Assembly (NCBI GenBank): GCA_003024785.1
Contig: PUQB01000001.1
Coordinates: 2,431,501-2,495,500, forward strand
DNA: 64,000 bases
DNA from: Selaginella tamariscina
Taxonomy: Eukaryota > Streptophyta > Lycopodiopsida > Selaginellales > Selaginellaceae
Direction: 5' to 3'
Every line of letters begins with the position of its first letter. Position 1 is the first letter of the stretch. The notes below the pieces were generated by a model that worked only from the letters and a program-made list of their open reading frames with translations, was not told the origin of the DNA and did not search any database. The position numbers and the translations under genes are program-made. This document shows, one piece after another, positions 33,929 through 45,932 of this stretch.

Positions 33929-34378
33929 TTTTCAACTTTCATTGACTGTCTGGTCTGTTATGCAGGCTTTGGCCAGATTCAATGCCGTAACTCAAAAGTA
34001 TTCGGAGCAGAAAGTTGCTGTAAGTTATTTAATACGATTTCGAACTATCGAGTATCTCTCTCTCTCTCACACACACACACACCAGAATTTGTTGATAACA
34101 TTCTGTTTAGAGTGGTAATGAGATATGCAATGCAGGTGGATCAGCTGTTGAAGAACAGAGACAAGATCCATGCATCGTTTACAACAGCACCAGTGTCAAA
34201 GAAGCACGGAGCGTCTCACAGCTCGCACAAGATGAGCATCGAGGAGAGCAAGGATGACAATTCGTCGTCAGCTGCCACATCGCCAGGTAAGGAAAGCAAC
34301 GGGAGCAGCCGCGAGGTCAAGGAGAAGTCTGGTAAGAAGAGGTGGTTTGGGTTCAAGGAGAAGAAGTCCACGTTGTAG
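32132..34378 (+). CDS. DnaJ (J-domain) co-chaperone, ARG1/DNAJ16-type (three single-base losses)
   Basis: Exons 32132-32264, 32322-32445, 32515-32590, 32668-32779, 32958-33062, about 33149-33195, 33259-33348, 33407-33515, 33581-33729, 33966-34019 and 34136-34378. The J-domain has DPYEVLGV, an intact HPD (KLHPDKN) and [11 protein letters not shown]. Next come the family-specific [45 protein letters not shown] and [18 protein letters not shown], a coiled coil ([13 protein letters not shown]), and a Lys-rich tail ending [14 protein letters not shown]. Plant members act with Hsp70; ARG1 and its relatives are needed for gravitropism. Bases are missing near 32171 (between PRN and the J-domain), near 32571 (before VFAAIFS) and in the G7 run at 33175-33182. 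Domain order and length (about 400 residues) otherwise match the family. Confidence 0.93.
33841..33926. repeat. Compound microsatellite (CA)n(TA)n(GA)n in a DnaJ intron
   Basis: Lies inside the intron 33730-33965. The apparent open frame across it, reading into exons 10 and 11, is an artefact of the repeat. Confidence 0.95.
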
Positions 34379-34610
34379 GGTGCGTAGACGTTCTCTTAGA
34401 TTGATTCTTTTGTGGGCGAGTACAAGTCTGTGCTTGTAATCTATAGTGATCAAGACAAATATATTCATCATGCTGATATGTGCGCGTGTGTGTGTGTTTA
34501 CAATTGTGTTTATACAAAAACCATAGTAGCTTTTCATTACATATGTAAGCACTATAACTTATATATATATATATATATATATTTACAAAGCACCACGGTC
34601 TCTCCTTCAC

Positions 34611-34804
34611 TCCGAGGTGGTGGAAGCAGGTGCCTTAGGAGGATGGCAAGACCGCCTGAACCAAGTCGCAAAAGCCAGAGAAAGATGTGTATCCTCGTCA
34701 TGACTGCTCCGAGGTGGTGGAAGCAGGTGCCTTAGGAGGATGGCTAGCCCGCCTGAACCAAGTCGCAAAAGCCAGAGAAAGATGTGTATCCTCGTCATGG
34801 CTGC
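34611..34804. repeat. 97-bp tandem duplication at the 3' end of the BTB gene
   Basis: Two near-identical copies, 34611-34707 and 34708-34804, both start TCCGAGGTGGTGGAAGCAGG and differ at a few bases. The upstream (in gene sense) copy encodes the last residues of the BTB protein (LSLAFATWFRRASHPPKAP). The second lies beyond the stop. As 97 is not a multiple of three, the copies are in different frames. Confidence 0.93.
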
Positions 34805-36174
34805 TCCTCGATGCAAAGCTCAAGCACTGCTGCAAAAGTTCCTGAGCATCCTCCACAGGCAAAGTAGATATCAGCTTCAAGAACACCTCCTCCAGATCCT
34901 GATGCAGCTGCTTGTTACTGTTGGCGGACACCGCATTCTCCTTGGATGTCACAAGCACCGGAAGCCAGTCTCTCACCATCCTCTTCCTCACCTCTCTGGA
35001 GACGAGGATCGATCCACTCACCATCGCACTTGCAAGCCTCCATGTACACCGGAGAAGCACGGCAGGCAGACCTGGTACGTTGTTCCTCCACACATCGTCC
35101 ATGAAAGCACGCTTCAGGTTGGCAGTGAACACACTCTGTTCGCTCCACTCAAGAACAGCATTCTCTGCGACCTTGAAGCTCGATCATCCGCTCCACCAGC
35201 CACAGTAAGTGTCTTCCACTCACCACTGCTGTGTGCAGATTCTGCCTCTGTAATGCTTCTATTTCATCATGCTTACCTCTCACATTCGGGCTTGAATACT
35301 CCTCTACAGAGTCTTTCACAGTCTTCAGTCCGTTCTTAAACGCCTTATCCAGCACGTGACGGACAGTCTCCCGAGACTTATGCCCACCGAGTATCTTCCC
35401 CACGAACGCCTTCACACACGCTGCATTCTGGTGTGCGTGCGTTGCTGCGTACACAAGCTCGTTCAGCATGTCCTCCACTGCATGCTCACTCGTAGGCAGC
35501 ACTCTCGCCAGCAGAAGATCCGATGCTTCCTCCAGCTGCAAGTAGCTTATCACCTGCATCACCTGCTTTTCTTCCTCCTTACTCCAAGGGACCGCCTCCA
35601 GGAATCTCACGCAGGCCGCTAAGCAGTCGTCGTAGAGAAGCTCGGCTGCCACAGGCAGAATCTGGAGCACAGTGTGTACAGAATTCAGTGCCGATTCAAC
35701 ACTATCCACATAGAAGAGCCTCAAAGTGGCAATGTAAGCCGCCTTTGAGGTGTGCTCCGAAGTGCTGAGCCTGACATGAATCCGTGGATCCTCCTGCTCG
35801 CCTTTCCATCGCTCAGAGAACAGTGCAGCAAAGTACCTGGATTTCGAGAGGAGGTCCGAATGCAAATGCAGCACGCCATCGTCGCCTTCGGAGTCCATAT
35901 CGTCTTCGGTGCTCACCAAGTGGATCACGACATCGGCTGTGGATTTATCCCCGAACAGACTTACAGATTTCCCTCCCTGTGATGCTTCTTCCTCTTCCAC
36001 CTCGGCTTCTGCCGCTCGCCTTGAATCGTCCTTCGAATGCGGTTCCTCGTTCAGATTGCTGGACACGGACGATACGATACCTGGCTGTCCGCCTGTAATC
36101 TGCCCCAGCCTGCTATTCTCGCTGCATCCGGAAGTGGAGACGCGATGCCGTTTCCTCGCCATGTTCTGCGCCAT
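34698..36174 (-). CDS. BTB/POZ domain protein, plant-specific (one frame change)
   Basis: Single exon from MAQNMARKR. An acidic, Ser-rich N-terminus (residues 1-75) is followed by the BTB fold: DKSTADVVIHLV, then LHLHSDLLSKSRYFAALFSERW and YVDSVESALN. A BACK-like helical part comes next (WSKEEEKQVMQVISYLQLEEASDLL) and then the conserved C-terminal block RAFMDDVWRNNVPGLPAVLLRCTWRLA. BTB proteins of this group are thought to be Cullin-3 ligase adaptors. The reading frame changes near 35174-35176: IEL is followed by one extra base before KVAENAVLEWSEQ. This is the only +1 change among the frame breaks found. The tail is duplicated (see 34611-34804). Starts face the macro-Sec14 gene across 180 bp. 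Confidence 0.88.
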
Positions 36175-36354
36175 AGCCTTTGAGACCCTAAATGCGAGAA
36201 CTTATCCAGAGGAATATCATGTTCCGTACGTTTGCCGGGATCAGGGTACGGAACTCGGGGATGCGAGAGTAAAGGACGGATTAGGGTTCTTTAGGCCGCA
36301 GCTGTGAGGGAGCCGATCTTCGGACAGGTCTGGTATGAATCCATAGCCTGCGCA

Positions 36355-39300
36355 ATGTATGGAGGTCGAACCGGGAGCGGCATTCCTCGGACAGGGAGCA
36401 ATGGGAACGGAGGAGGCGCGGTGGTGAAGTTGGATCAGGCAACTTGCTGGACAGATGTAGAGCACAGCAACATTGGGGCCGTGGGAAATGGGATTGAGGA
36501 TTCGGCGGTGAACAGGAGCTTTGATCCGCTCTCTGACGATGCCAGAGACAGGATCCCCAAGTTCCCGATTGATCACAGTATCAATTCGAAGCTCTACTTG
36601 TGGCGTGGTGCTCCTTGGAATCTGGAAGTCGATGCAGTTGTCAACTCTACCAATGAGGTCTGTGTGTGCGTGTGTGTGTTTCAGAAGAACTGTAACCTGT
36701 ATTTCTATATAGAACTTGGATGAAGCTCACAGCAGTCCTGGATTGCATGCTGCAGCTGGACCAGGCCTTGCAGAAGAGTGCTCAGCTCTGGTCAGGACAT
36801 AATATTTATGCATGTAAATACACGTTCTGATTGAACTGTTTTATAGCAGGGAGGGTGTAGAACTGGAATGGCGAAGATTACTAGTGCGTATGATTTACCT
36901 GCCAGGTGAGTGAATGGTGTTGTTTATGTCTTCTGTTTTGTAATCTTTTTGCGTTTTCTTCAGGCGGGTGATACATACCGTTGGGCCTCGATATGCTATG
37001 AAGTATCATACAGCTGCAGAGAATGCTTTGAGTCATTGCTACAGATCTTGTCTTGAGCTTTTGATTGAGCATGAACTTGAAAGGTTGGTACAGGCAATAT
37101 ATATGGGTGTATGTTTCGCGTTTGTGTGCATGATGATGCCACTTTCCTCCTTTCCAGTGTTGCGATTCCTTGCATATATTCTGAAGCAAAAGGGTATCCT
37201 CGGGAGCCTGCTTCTCACGTAGCTATTCGTAAGTTTTCTTTACACGCGCATTTATGAATGATGAATATTAATATATGTATATTTATGTAAAGGATATGTT
37301 AAATGTGGGGTGAATTTAATAGGTACTGTGCGTCGTTTTCTTGAAAAGCATGGGGCGAAGATCACGGCTATAGTTTTCTGCTTAACCACATCTACAGATG
37401 CCGAAATCTACAAAAGGTAAAGTTTTACACGACTATAAATTTTTGTGGCGAGAGAGAGAGTTCTCGATTCTGACGTTTTTATGTTACAGATTGCTGCCAC
37501 TTTATTTTCCAAGAGACAAGTACGAAGAAGACATTGCTACTGTAAAGCTTCCTGCTGACGTCGGAGATGAGAACGGGGAAACAGTAATAACAGAGCGCAA
37601 GATTAGAATATCTGCTTTACCTTCATCTGACTGGGTTCCTAGCTTGTTGGAGAACGGAGTAAATAACTACCGGCCAACTGCTGTGAAGAGGTAGATTTCC
37701 TTCTTGTACACGTGTGTATGATATACATATTCATGTACATATATATAGGTAACTTGGAGTGAGGTGTTTCTTAATTGTATATGTGCACTAGCTGTACATG
37801 ACTATACAACGTGAGTGTGAATCTGTGCGTGTATGAATGTAATGTACATCTCTCCGCTCTCTTCCTTGCACAAGAGAGAGAGAGAGAGATTTACTAATTG
37901 TTGGTTATTTGTGCAGGAACGACTCATTGGATGCATTAGTAGATCCGGGGTTCATGTCAATGACAAAAGATCCGGACCAGAGAAGGCAGGAGCAGTGGGA
38001 AAAAGTTGCACAATCCCAAGGAGGTTGGACGTGGTTAAAGTGGATGGGACTAGGTACACTTAGCACCGCCCCACTGTCGCTTGCGGAGGAAAACGCAATT
38101 CACGCCCGGTACCTTGCAAGAGCCAACGCCATCAACCTAACTGAGGTTGCAGAGATGAAAATAATGTAAGTCATCGGTGCATGTGCGTCAATTTGTGATA
38201 GTCATATGTTAAGAAAATAAATGTGCGTACATATACAGTTATACTTGTTATAGTACAGTGTACATAAATGTACATGAGAGAGAGACGTGCATATGTAGTA
38301 GTCGTATGTTGAGAAGACTTATTATTTGCGTACATGTACAGTATAGTATAGTACAGTGTTATGTACGTTACTGGCTTTGCAGATATCGTGCGGGTGTGGA
38401 CGCTGAAGGAAAGCCAGTAATAGTTATTGTAGGTGCACATTTTCTTCTTCGCTGTCTTGATCTAGAACGCTTTGTCCTCTACGTGATTAAGGTGACTATT
38501 TACCTTATATCGAGCTTTGATTAATTAACCATACCTGTTGGTTTCCCATTTTCCAGGAATTTGAACCCGTTATTCAAAGACCTTACACTATTGTTTATAT
38601 TCATTCTGCGGCTGCTTTACAAGCGTAAGTTAATCATGCTCCTACACACACACACACACACACACACACGTACACAAGGTGCACAGGTATATATATATAT
38701 AATATTATATATATAATTATATATATATATATACAGACTGCAAACTGTGTCTCTCAGGGTGCCTGATCTTGGTTGGATCAAGAGAATACAGCAGATTCTC
38801 GGCCGCAGACACAAGCGCAATCTCAATGTATGTACTGTGTTCTTCGACACAACAGACACACAATATATATATGAGAATTTATATTTGTGTTTGTATGTTG
38901 TGTGTGTGTGTGAGAGAGAGAGAGAGCGGGCTTTCTGTAGTACATACGGATGTATATGCTTATGTATATGTTGCTGATGTTGTGTACAGGCCATTTACGT
39001 TCTCCATCCCAGATTAGGATTGAAAACTGCGATTCTTGCATTGCAGCTCTTGGTGGATCAGGAGTAACAATATTCACACTCCATTATATATTTTTCACAT
39101 TGTCCCTTGCAGGTGTGGAAAAAGGTCATATATGTTGAAAGATTGCTTGATCTTTTCCAATTTGTTCCACGCGAGCAGTTGACTATCCCAGATTTCGTTT
39201 TCCAGTAAGTTGTCAACTCTCTCTCTCTCTCACACACACACATATATATGTATATGTATATGTATATTATATGTATGTATATCTATATGTGTGTGTGTGT

Positions 39301-39426
39301 GTGTGTATGTATGTATATATGTTTATATACAGGCACGATTTGGAAGTTAACGGGGAGAAAGGGCTGGGGTTCGATCCAAAGCCAAGAGCAATCACCAACA
39401 CAAGCAGGCAAGCAGCACCGAGATAA
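36355..39426 (+). CDS. Macro domain plus Sec14/CRAL-TRIO protein (GDAP2-like)
   Basis: Fourteen exons: 36355-36657, 36713-36790, 36850-36905, 36964-37083, 37158-37228, 37323-37416, 37490-37690, 37917-38165, 38383-38491, 38557-38624, 38737-38827, 38990-39063, 39113-39204 and 39333-39426. The start is MYGGRTGSG. The macro domain has the ADP-ribose site pattern VDAVVNSTNE, GLHAAAGPGLAEEC, GGCRTGMAKITSAYDLPA and VIHTVGPRY. A linker with PADVGDENGE follows, then a Sec14 lipid-binding domain (GKPVIVIVGAHF, PYTIVYIHSAA, RHKRNLNAIYVLHP, YVPRE-like FVPREQLTIPDFVFQHDLEVN). Plant and animal homologues share this architecture; ADP-ribose binding or hydrolysis is likely but the role is poorly known. One base seems lost at the donor after LLVDQE (39061-39064, GGAGTAAC where GAG|GTAAC is expected). 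Confidence 0.94.
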
Positions 39427-40887
39427 GTGTTATTTATTTTTTTCTAGTGTCGATGTATAAAGGTTTAAGGGAGGTTTTTGTGTGATAACGTATCTCACGG
39501 GTATGATTATGTATACGCACGCGCGTATCGTATGCGTATCCGGTGCATGTATTTGTACACTAGTACTTTCTAATATGGATGGAGAATGGGTGGTGATGAT
39601 GGGATAGGAAACGGATGGATGATGCGGATGTGTCCCGCACTCCCATTGGTGACACCTCATGCTTGGCATCCTACGTGGCAAAGATAACATGTCACGTCAG
39701 CTAGTATAGCGTATGCCTATGTTAACACGCGCGTATACGTACCAACCTTTTTTTCCCTCTATTGACAAGAATCTTTGGAAATAGTGTGGGAGCGTGAGTG
39801 GATGGAAAACAAAACCCTTTCGACTTCTAGACGGAGTTAGATATTTTAATATTTTTGATTAATTTAATTATTAAATCAATTTTATGTGTTTTCCAACATC
39901 CGGACAATGGCGATAGCTTAGCATTTAGTTGGTGACGCAAAGCTTGGGGGATATGGATTAATAATTCAGGGGATATTCGAATGGAATATTCTCCGGGTGA
40001 GAATGTTGGGCGATGCTTGGACTTCCATACTGATGGAAAGTTCCCCGAAGAATATTACAAAAAATAAATAAATAAAAATTTACTGCAATTGATTTTTTTA
40101 ATTAAAAAATTTTACTTAGGTAGACCCGGTCAAAGATAGTGGGCCTTTACCTGTTGTACTTTGTTATGTTCTTTTTCTGTTCTTAACAATTCTTAACAAT
40201 TGTGTTATGGATCGCTGGGGATTGGATATCCAGATGATAATGGATGAGCTAATTTGTCTGTTTCTCACTAGGATGGTTAGTTTAGGGAAAAATAAATAAT
40301 AAATAAATAAAAATAAAATTATAAATTCAAATATGAGGGAGAGGTTTTTAGGGTAGCTTTTTATTTATTTAGATCTCCTTTTTTTAATTTTCTTTTTCTA
40401 TTTATTTTTTCTTTTTGGGGCCCCAATTTGTAAAATACACACTTATCAGAAAAAATTTCCACTTGTGTTTGTCTTCCTTGCTGGTTTGGGAGGGCGTAAG
40501 CGCCCAGAATCTGAGGTGCGCGCGCCCGGTCAGATTCTAGGGTTCTTGAGCTCGGTGTGCTGCGTTTCGGAAGCAGCACATTGATCGAGCTGCCAGATTT
40601 TCTCCACGCATGGATACTGGCTGTCTTGTTCTTCCCACTGATAGCCTGTGGTAGCGGCAATCTATCCGTTTCGGCGGGCTAGGGTTTGTAGAATCCAGAA
40701 TGCAGGCATTGAGGCAGGCGGACGAGCAGCTGCGGCAGCAAATGTGAGAGTTTTCTATCTTGTCTCTGTGTTCTTGCAGCGCTTCTGCAAGCGTTCCATC
40801 TGCGAAGAAGAAATCGGAAAACTGGAAGGCTACGAGAAGTGGAGGGGAGAAGGAGGGGGAGGAGGGGAGCTCCTAAGATTCTACGGC
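39427..40887. other. Intergenic region and AHL 5' leader
   Basis: No supported gene. AT-rich 39830-40130 and 40280-40440 are followed by GC-richer sequence from 40480, probably the AHL promoter and 5' UTR. The frame continues open upstream of ATG 40888 as far as a GTG at 40648, but without recognisable protein. Confidence 0.5.
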
Positions 40888-42960
40888 ATGGAAGGAAGAG
40901 GAGAGCCGCCGCCGCCGCTCTCTCCTCACCATCTGCATCACTCCATGGCCCCCTCGCAGGCGCCTTCCTTCTCTGCCATTCTCCAGCGGCAGCAGCAGCA
41001 GCAATCGCAACAGCAGCAACATTCTCAACAGCAACACCCGGGGATGCATATGTCGATGTCTTCTCCTCCAGGTTTGCATGCGCCTTCGGCAATGAGGCCT
41101 TCTTCTGCTCCCACGGCCTCGATTGGCAGCCCTAACAATCCGTCCGGTGGAGGTGGATTTCATCCGGACGGTTCCATGGCGCTCGTCCCACAGCAGATGA
41201 GCAGTCCGAGCATGGTGGGTATGATCGGTGTTCGACCGGGGTCCGAGCCGGTTAAGCGGAAGAGGCAGGCCAAGGAAGTATGCGATGCGCCGCGGCTAGG
41301 GCTCCAGCGTCTCGCTCGCCCTCACACCGCTCTCTTCAATCAATCCGGGGTCATCCCCGCCCGAGAGAAGCGGAGAGGCCGTCCTCCGGGGTCCGGCAAG
41401 AAACAGCAGCTGGCAGCACTCGGTACGTTTGTTGTATGGTGTCTCGCATTGTGTTGGGAAATCTCGGTGGATTGATTGCATTGAAGTTGTTTCTTTTTCT
41501 TAAGTTTCTATCATTGTTTTGTTAATTCTTGTTTTGCTTGTCTGAAGGAAGAAAACTATGCGTTCTTAACATTGAGGTTACTTCTGTAGGCTCTGCGGGA
41601 CAAGGTTTTACTCCTCATGTCATCACTATTGCTGCTGGAGAGGTAAACTTTGTCACAAAGTCTTGTGTAAATGGATTGACATATGTTTGTATTGGAATGC
41701 AGGATGTGGCAACGAAGATTATGTCATTCTCGAACACTGGACCGAGGGCTGTGTGCGTTCTTTCCGCAAACGGTGCCATTTCAAATGTTACGCTTCGTCA
41801 ACCCGCAACATCTGGTGGCACTGTTACTTACGAGGTGGGTGGATAATTATACCGTGCGTATTTCTCGAAACATGCACTAATTAAGCAAGTTATAGCATTT
41901 CTAATTCGAAAACCGATGGTTTCTATTTATATTTTTCAAATTTGAAATTTGAATATCTTGTGTACAGGGTCGATTCGAAATACTTTCGCTGTCAGGATCC
42001 TTCTTATTGACTGAAAGCGGTGGAACACGAAGCAGAACAGGGGGTCTCAGCGTCTCATTGGCGGGTCCAGATGGTCGCGTTGTTGGCGGCGGTGTTGCCG
42101 GCCTTCTCATGGCCGCCAGCCCTGTTCAGGTACCTGCACGTATAATATCATATCGTAGATTCCTTGTTGTCAATGAATAGTATATGAACTTCACGTGTAT
42201 ATGTATCTACGTATATATAGCCATTTGTCCAGTATCATGCATTTTATATCCATGTATGCTTACATATACACAGACCAGTTGTTTTCTACTATTGTTTTAC
42301 TTGATGAGCAGTTTTGAAACTCATCATGCACGCTTATGTACTCGCAAACAGGAACAAATGTGTATCCTGACACACTTTTTATTAAGTATTGTACATTTCC
42401 TAAGATGTTTATATACATGGCTGTCTATATCTCGCCTTGTCCATCTTTGCCACACAAGACATACGTGTTTATATATACATCTATATATAGATGCCTGTGC
42501 AAGCACGCAACACAATTCACATACCCATGTACATACACATACGTAGCTCATTGTTTTAGTTCTGTGTAGCTATAAATTCAACTGGTGGGTATAATTAAGG
42601 AGATGACGGGACACAGTTATCGGTGTTCGTGCAGGTAGTTGTGGGGAGTTTATTGCGGACACGCGCAAGGCAGCTCTTCCACGGGCAGACAGCGGTAATC
42701 CTTTGCAATCCCCACAAGCAGGAGCACCACCGGGAATGCAAAGAACACCGCCGGCGGGGAAGCCGGATCATCTGGGAAGCCCCAGGAGTCCGGAAGACAG
42801 CCCCCCAAACATGGAGCAACAAGGTAGTGGCGGTAGCAACCTCATGCATTCCTCACAGGTACAGGGTTTGGGTTCAATGCACGCACTAGGGGGATGGTCA
42901 AGCAGTCAGTCGCTGTCGGAGAGGCGTGATACAGATATAAACATACCGTTACCGGGATAA
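40888..42960 (+). CDS. AT-hook motif nuclear-localised (AHL) protein with PPC/DUF296 domain (frame breaks)
   Basis: Exons about 40888-41422, 41590-41642, 41703-41834, 41968-42129 and 42634-42960. The start MEGRGEPPPP leads into a Gln/Pro/Ser-rich region. AT-hook 1 reads VKRKR then GRPRKY, but only if a base is added near 41268-41272. Between it and AT-hook 2 (EKRRGRPPGSGKKQQ) the frame that looks like the family (VSLALTPLSS) holds one TAG and must shift back. The PPC domain is complete: GFTPHVITIAAGEDV, IMSFSNTGPRAVCVLSANGA, LRQPATSGGTVTYEG and VAGLLMAASPVQVVVGSF, followed by a lost T near 42649 and a Ser/Pro/Gly-rich tail. AHL proteins bind AT-rich DNA minor groove as PPC trimers and regulate growth and chromatin. 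Confidence 0.9.
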
Positions 42961-43869
42961 TGACTTAACGGAAGGGGGGAGTTTCTTAAAGGTTTCCTTA
43001 AAAGGAATTAACTGGCTCCCGTTAAATTTTCTCTCAGCTAACAGCAGCAGATTGGAAGGCTCTCACGTCATCCGTTATCTTATCTCAGCTTCTAGGTACT
43101 CCCATTTACTACTTTTTTTTCAATTTCTTTTTTGCCTGTCTTCTTTTTAATAGCTTTAGTTTTTTTTTTAATTTATATATAGGTGGTTTTTGTGTTGTAT
43201 ACTTAAACAATTTTTTTGGGACTGATTTTTATGACAACACACACTCTCGGGTGAGGAAATTCTTTCACCCGTTTGGAGGTAGAAGGGCTTTGCTGACTGT
43301 TTGACGGAATCTAATATCAAAATGCTCCTCATTTATTGATATGCCTCGGTTGTGCTTATCACTATATCTATCCCCATACATACGTGTGTGTATAGAGAGA
43401 GATATTAAAGTAAACAAGATATTTGAAATTTGAAAGTGAAGATATTTGAAAGGGACAAGGAGGGAAGTAAGAACCTGGTGCGTGTGAGACGAACACTTGG
43501 TTGAATGAATGAGGTGAAAACGAAGTAAACGACAACTGACATCTCAATTCTCTACACTACTACTGCTGCAACATATGGCATTCAAGGAAAAGGAATGGGG
43601 GTGAAAAGAACACCGTCATAGTTGTTTTCTTTTTACACACATATACACCACACCAACTGGATTGTCACATTTACTTCCTGTGTGTGTGTGCGTGTTTCTG
43701 CGTGTGTAAGTCAGTGTGTACAGACTGCTGCCGCCTTCTGCACCTTACAGTCACAAGATATAACTTTGACACTAACATCAAACCGATGGTGACCTGTCAC
43801 GGTTCAGAATTATTAGTTGTTCATTAAACTCTACTAAGCTAGAGAGAGAGAACTCACTACACTACACTA
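42961..43869. other. Intergenic region between AHL and lipase genes
   Basis: About 0.9 kb of 3' flank on both sides (tail to tail). Poly-T runs and a (TG)n tract near 43681-43707; no gene seen. Confidence 0.55.
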
Positions 43870-45932
43870 TCATTTGCGATTCTTCCATAGCTTGTGGACT
43901 TGAACACCCACGTAGAACAGGGAGGAGCACATGAACAGATAATCAAACCGGTGTGTAAACCTTGAAACCCTCCCCAATGTAATGACTAAAAACCTCATCA
44001 AAGGTCGCTTCTTCTCCTTCTTCCTTCTATATGTCGTTGCTGATGCCTCTTGTACTCTCCTCGCAAATATTAAACACGCCACCTTGCTCCTAAAAGCCCT
44101 GTTGTAAACAATGAACGTTAGGAAGGTATGTGTGTTTACGGAAGTGAGATACCTTAGGGCCTGCTTCTTGGGGCGGGTAAACCTTCGAATCGGTTCAATC
44201 TCATGCTCACTTTCCTCGCTGAGAGTCTCCATGGTACGCACCGGCTTAGACTTGGAGCTCTTCTTATTCTTGTACCACTGCATGTTTAGAGAAGCAGTGC
44301 AGACCTCCACTTCAGAACTGCCCTGCCTCTCTAATGTAGTACTCGCAGCCAGCTCTGCGGATTGAATAGCAAAGACATTATCTATGTAGCTCAGTAGACT
44401 GTGACCCTTCATGATGTCCATGTTTAGATCTCCGAAGTGGAAGTCTAGATGGTGACGAACAGTCCAGCAAGCTTGGTCTACATACTCCGGTGCACCACTC
44501 TTCTCAGGGTCGAGGAGAACCATATCACCGGCAAAGAAGTAACCGTACCCGGACTGATGTGAGAGTGCAAGTGCAATTGCACGGTGAAGAATAACACGTA
44601 CAAGACCCGGGAACCAAGCAACAGCCTGCGTACACACTGTGATGATCTTGAACTTGTAGCCTTTGCCCTTCATGATAAGCTGTCCGACCATGAGTAAGAG
44701 GTTTGAGATATGGAGGATGTCCTGCAAGGGACCTGCTTGGAGTCCTGCCCACATAGAGTAGAGAATGTATGCAACCGGCATCACCTTAGGAACTATGTCG
44801 TCTCTGGAGACTATGTGGACAAAGTGGTGCTTGTAGCGTGTGTTGATGTGTCTTGCCAGGTTGTAATCTGCGAAGAACGGGGATCCAAATGTATAGCATT
44901 GTAGCTGCATGGGAGATCAAAACCATAAGTTCGATATAGCCTTCACACACACACACATGGTTGGTATATCCAAGTACATAAAAGTGTATACCATAAGTTC
45001 CTGAATGTATGAGTGTATATGTATAACATATTCAATGGGTTAATAAAAAGCAGAAGAACATACATATACATATATAAGCATTCTATGTTTGGTATATCTA
45101 AATATAAGTATGTGTATACGTGTGTTTCAACAATATAATTTTAGTGTATTCATATATACATAGATTATAGATAATATTTATTGGAAGTTTCATATGCATA
45201 TACAAAAATATACAATCACAGTCTAGTTATGTGCAACATAAACCACGGCTGTAGTTATCTACACAACACCACACACAGGGGAAAAGGAGAGAGACGTCCT
45301 GTACTTCTCTCGCTCCGCCCTTTAGGCTGTTATTTAACATGGATAAACTATAGCTGCTTCTAGTGGCATTATCTAGTCACAACGGAATCATTTAACAACT
45401 AAACCACACACACACACACACAGTACCTGCTGGTGACACCAGCGACCAGTAGCCTCCAAGAGACGCAATCCAAGTAAGGAAGCTACAGCACCACCCAGAG
45501 AATGCCCAGTAAGCACAAGGTTCTCCCCACGAACAAGCAACCTCCGAAAGTAGTCGAGCGGTATAGTCTTAGCCCTGTCAAGGAAACCGGCATGCGCAGC
45601 ACCCGGTCCGAGGCTCATTGTCCGGTGTATAAAGTTGAGGTCGGTGAACGCATCGCTCACATCAAAACTACCTCGGAATGCAGCAATTATGTGGTTACCG
45701 GACACACTTCGTACGACAAGCAGCGTTTGTCTGCAGTTCTCAAAGCCAGACTCCTTGAGCTCCTCCTCGGGGATGAACTCGTACTGTGCAGACGGTGGTA
45801 GTCCGTACGTCTCGTTCATTGCACGAAGCTCTTCTTCTGGGTCCTTGCTGTATACCACCGCAGACAGGATTATCGCATCTATGAGCCATAGCGGATGTTA
45901 TCATCTCTGATAATCTTATTGAGAGAAGCCAT
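43870..45932 (-). CDS. Class 3 lipase, diacylglycerol lipase-like (one single-base loss)
   Basis: Two coding exons, 45932-45427 and 44904-43870, joined phase 0. The start is MASLNKIIRDDNIRYG. A base is missing near 45883-45886; restoring it gives LIDAIILSAVVYSKDPEEEL in one frame. The fold has the AFRGSFDVSDAFTDLNF strand-loop, the nucleophile in GHSLGGAVAS, the acid in SRDDIVPKV and a likely His in KGHSLLSYI. The C-terminal 150 residues are basic (TYRRKKEKKR) with a hydrophobic stretch near the end (YLFMCSSLFYVGVQV) that may attach it to membrane. Relatives cleave acyl chains from glycerolipids. The substrate cannot be told from sequence. Confidence 0.92.

Noticed and set aside
33773-34378. 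201-codon frame through a microsatellite
   Set aside because: It reads an intron; the true exons 33966-34019 and 34136-34378 fit the DnaJ family.
22196-42960. Programmed frameshifting in many genes
   Set aside because: No shared slippery site or structure; the shifts lie at random places in unrelated families, so error or mutation is likelier.
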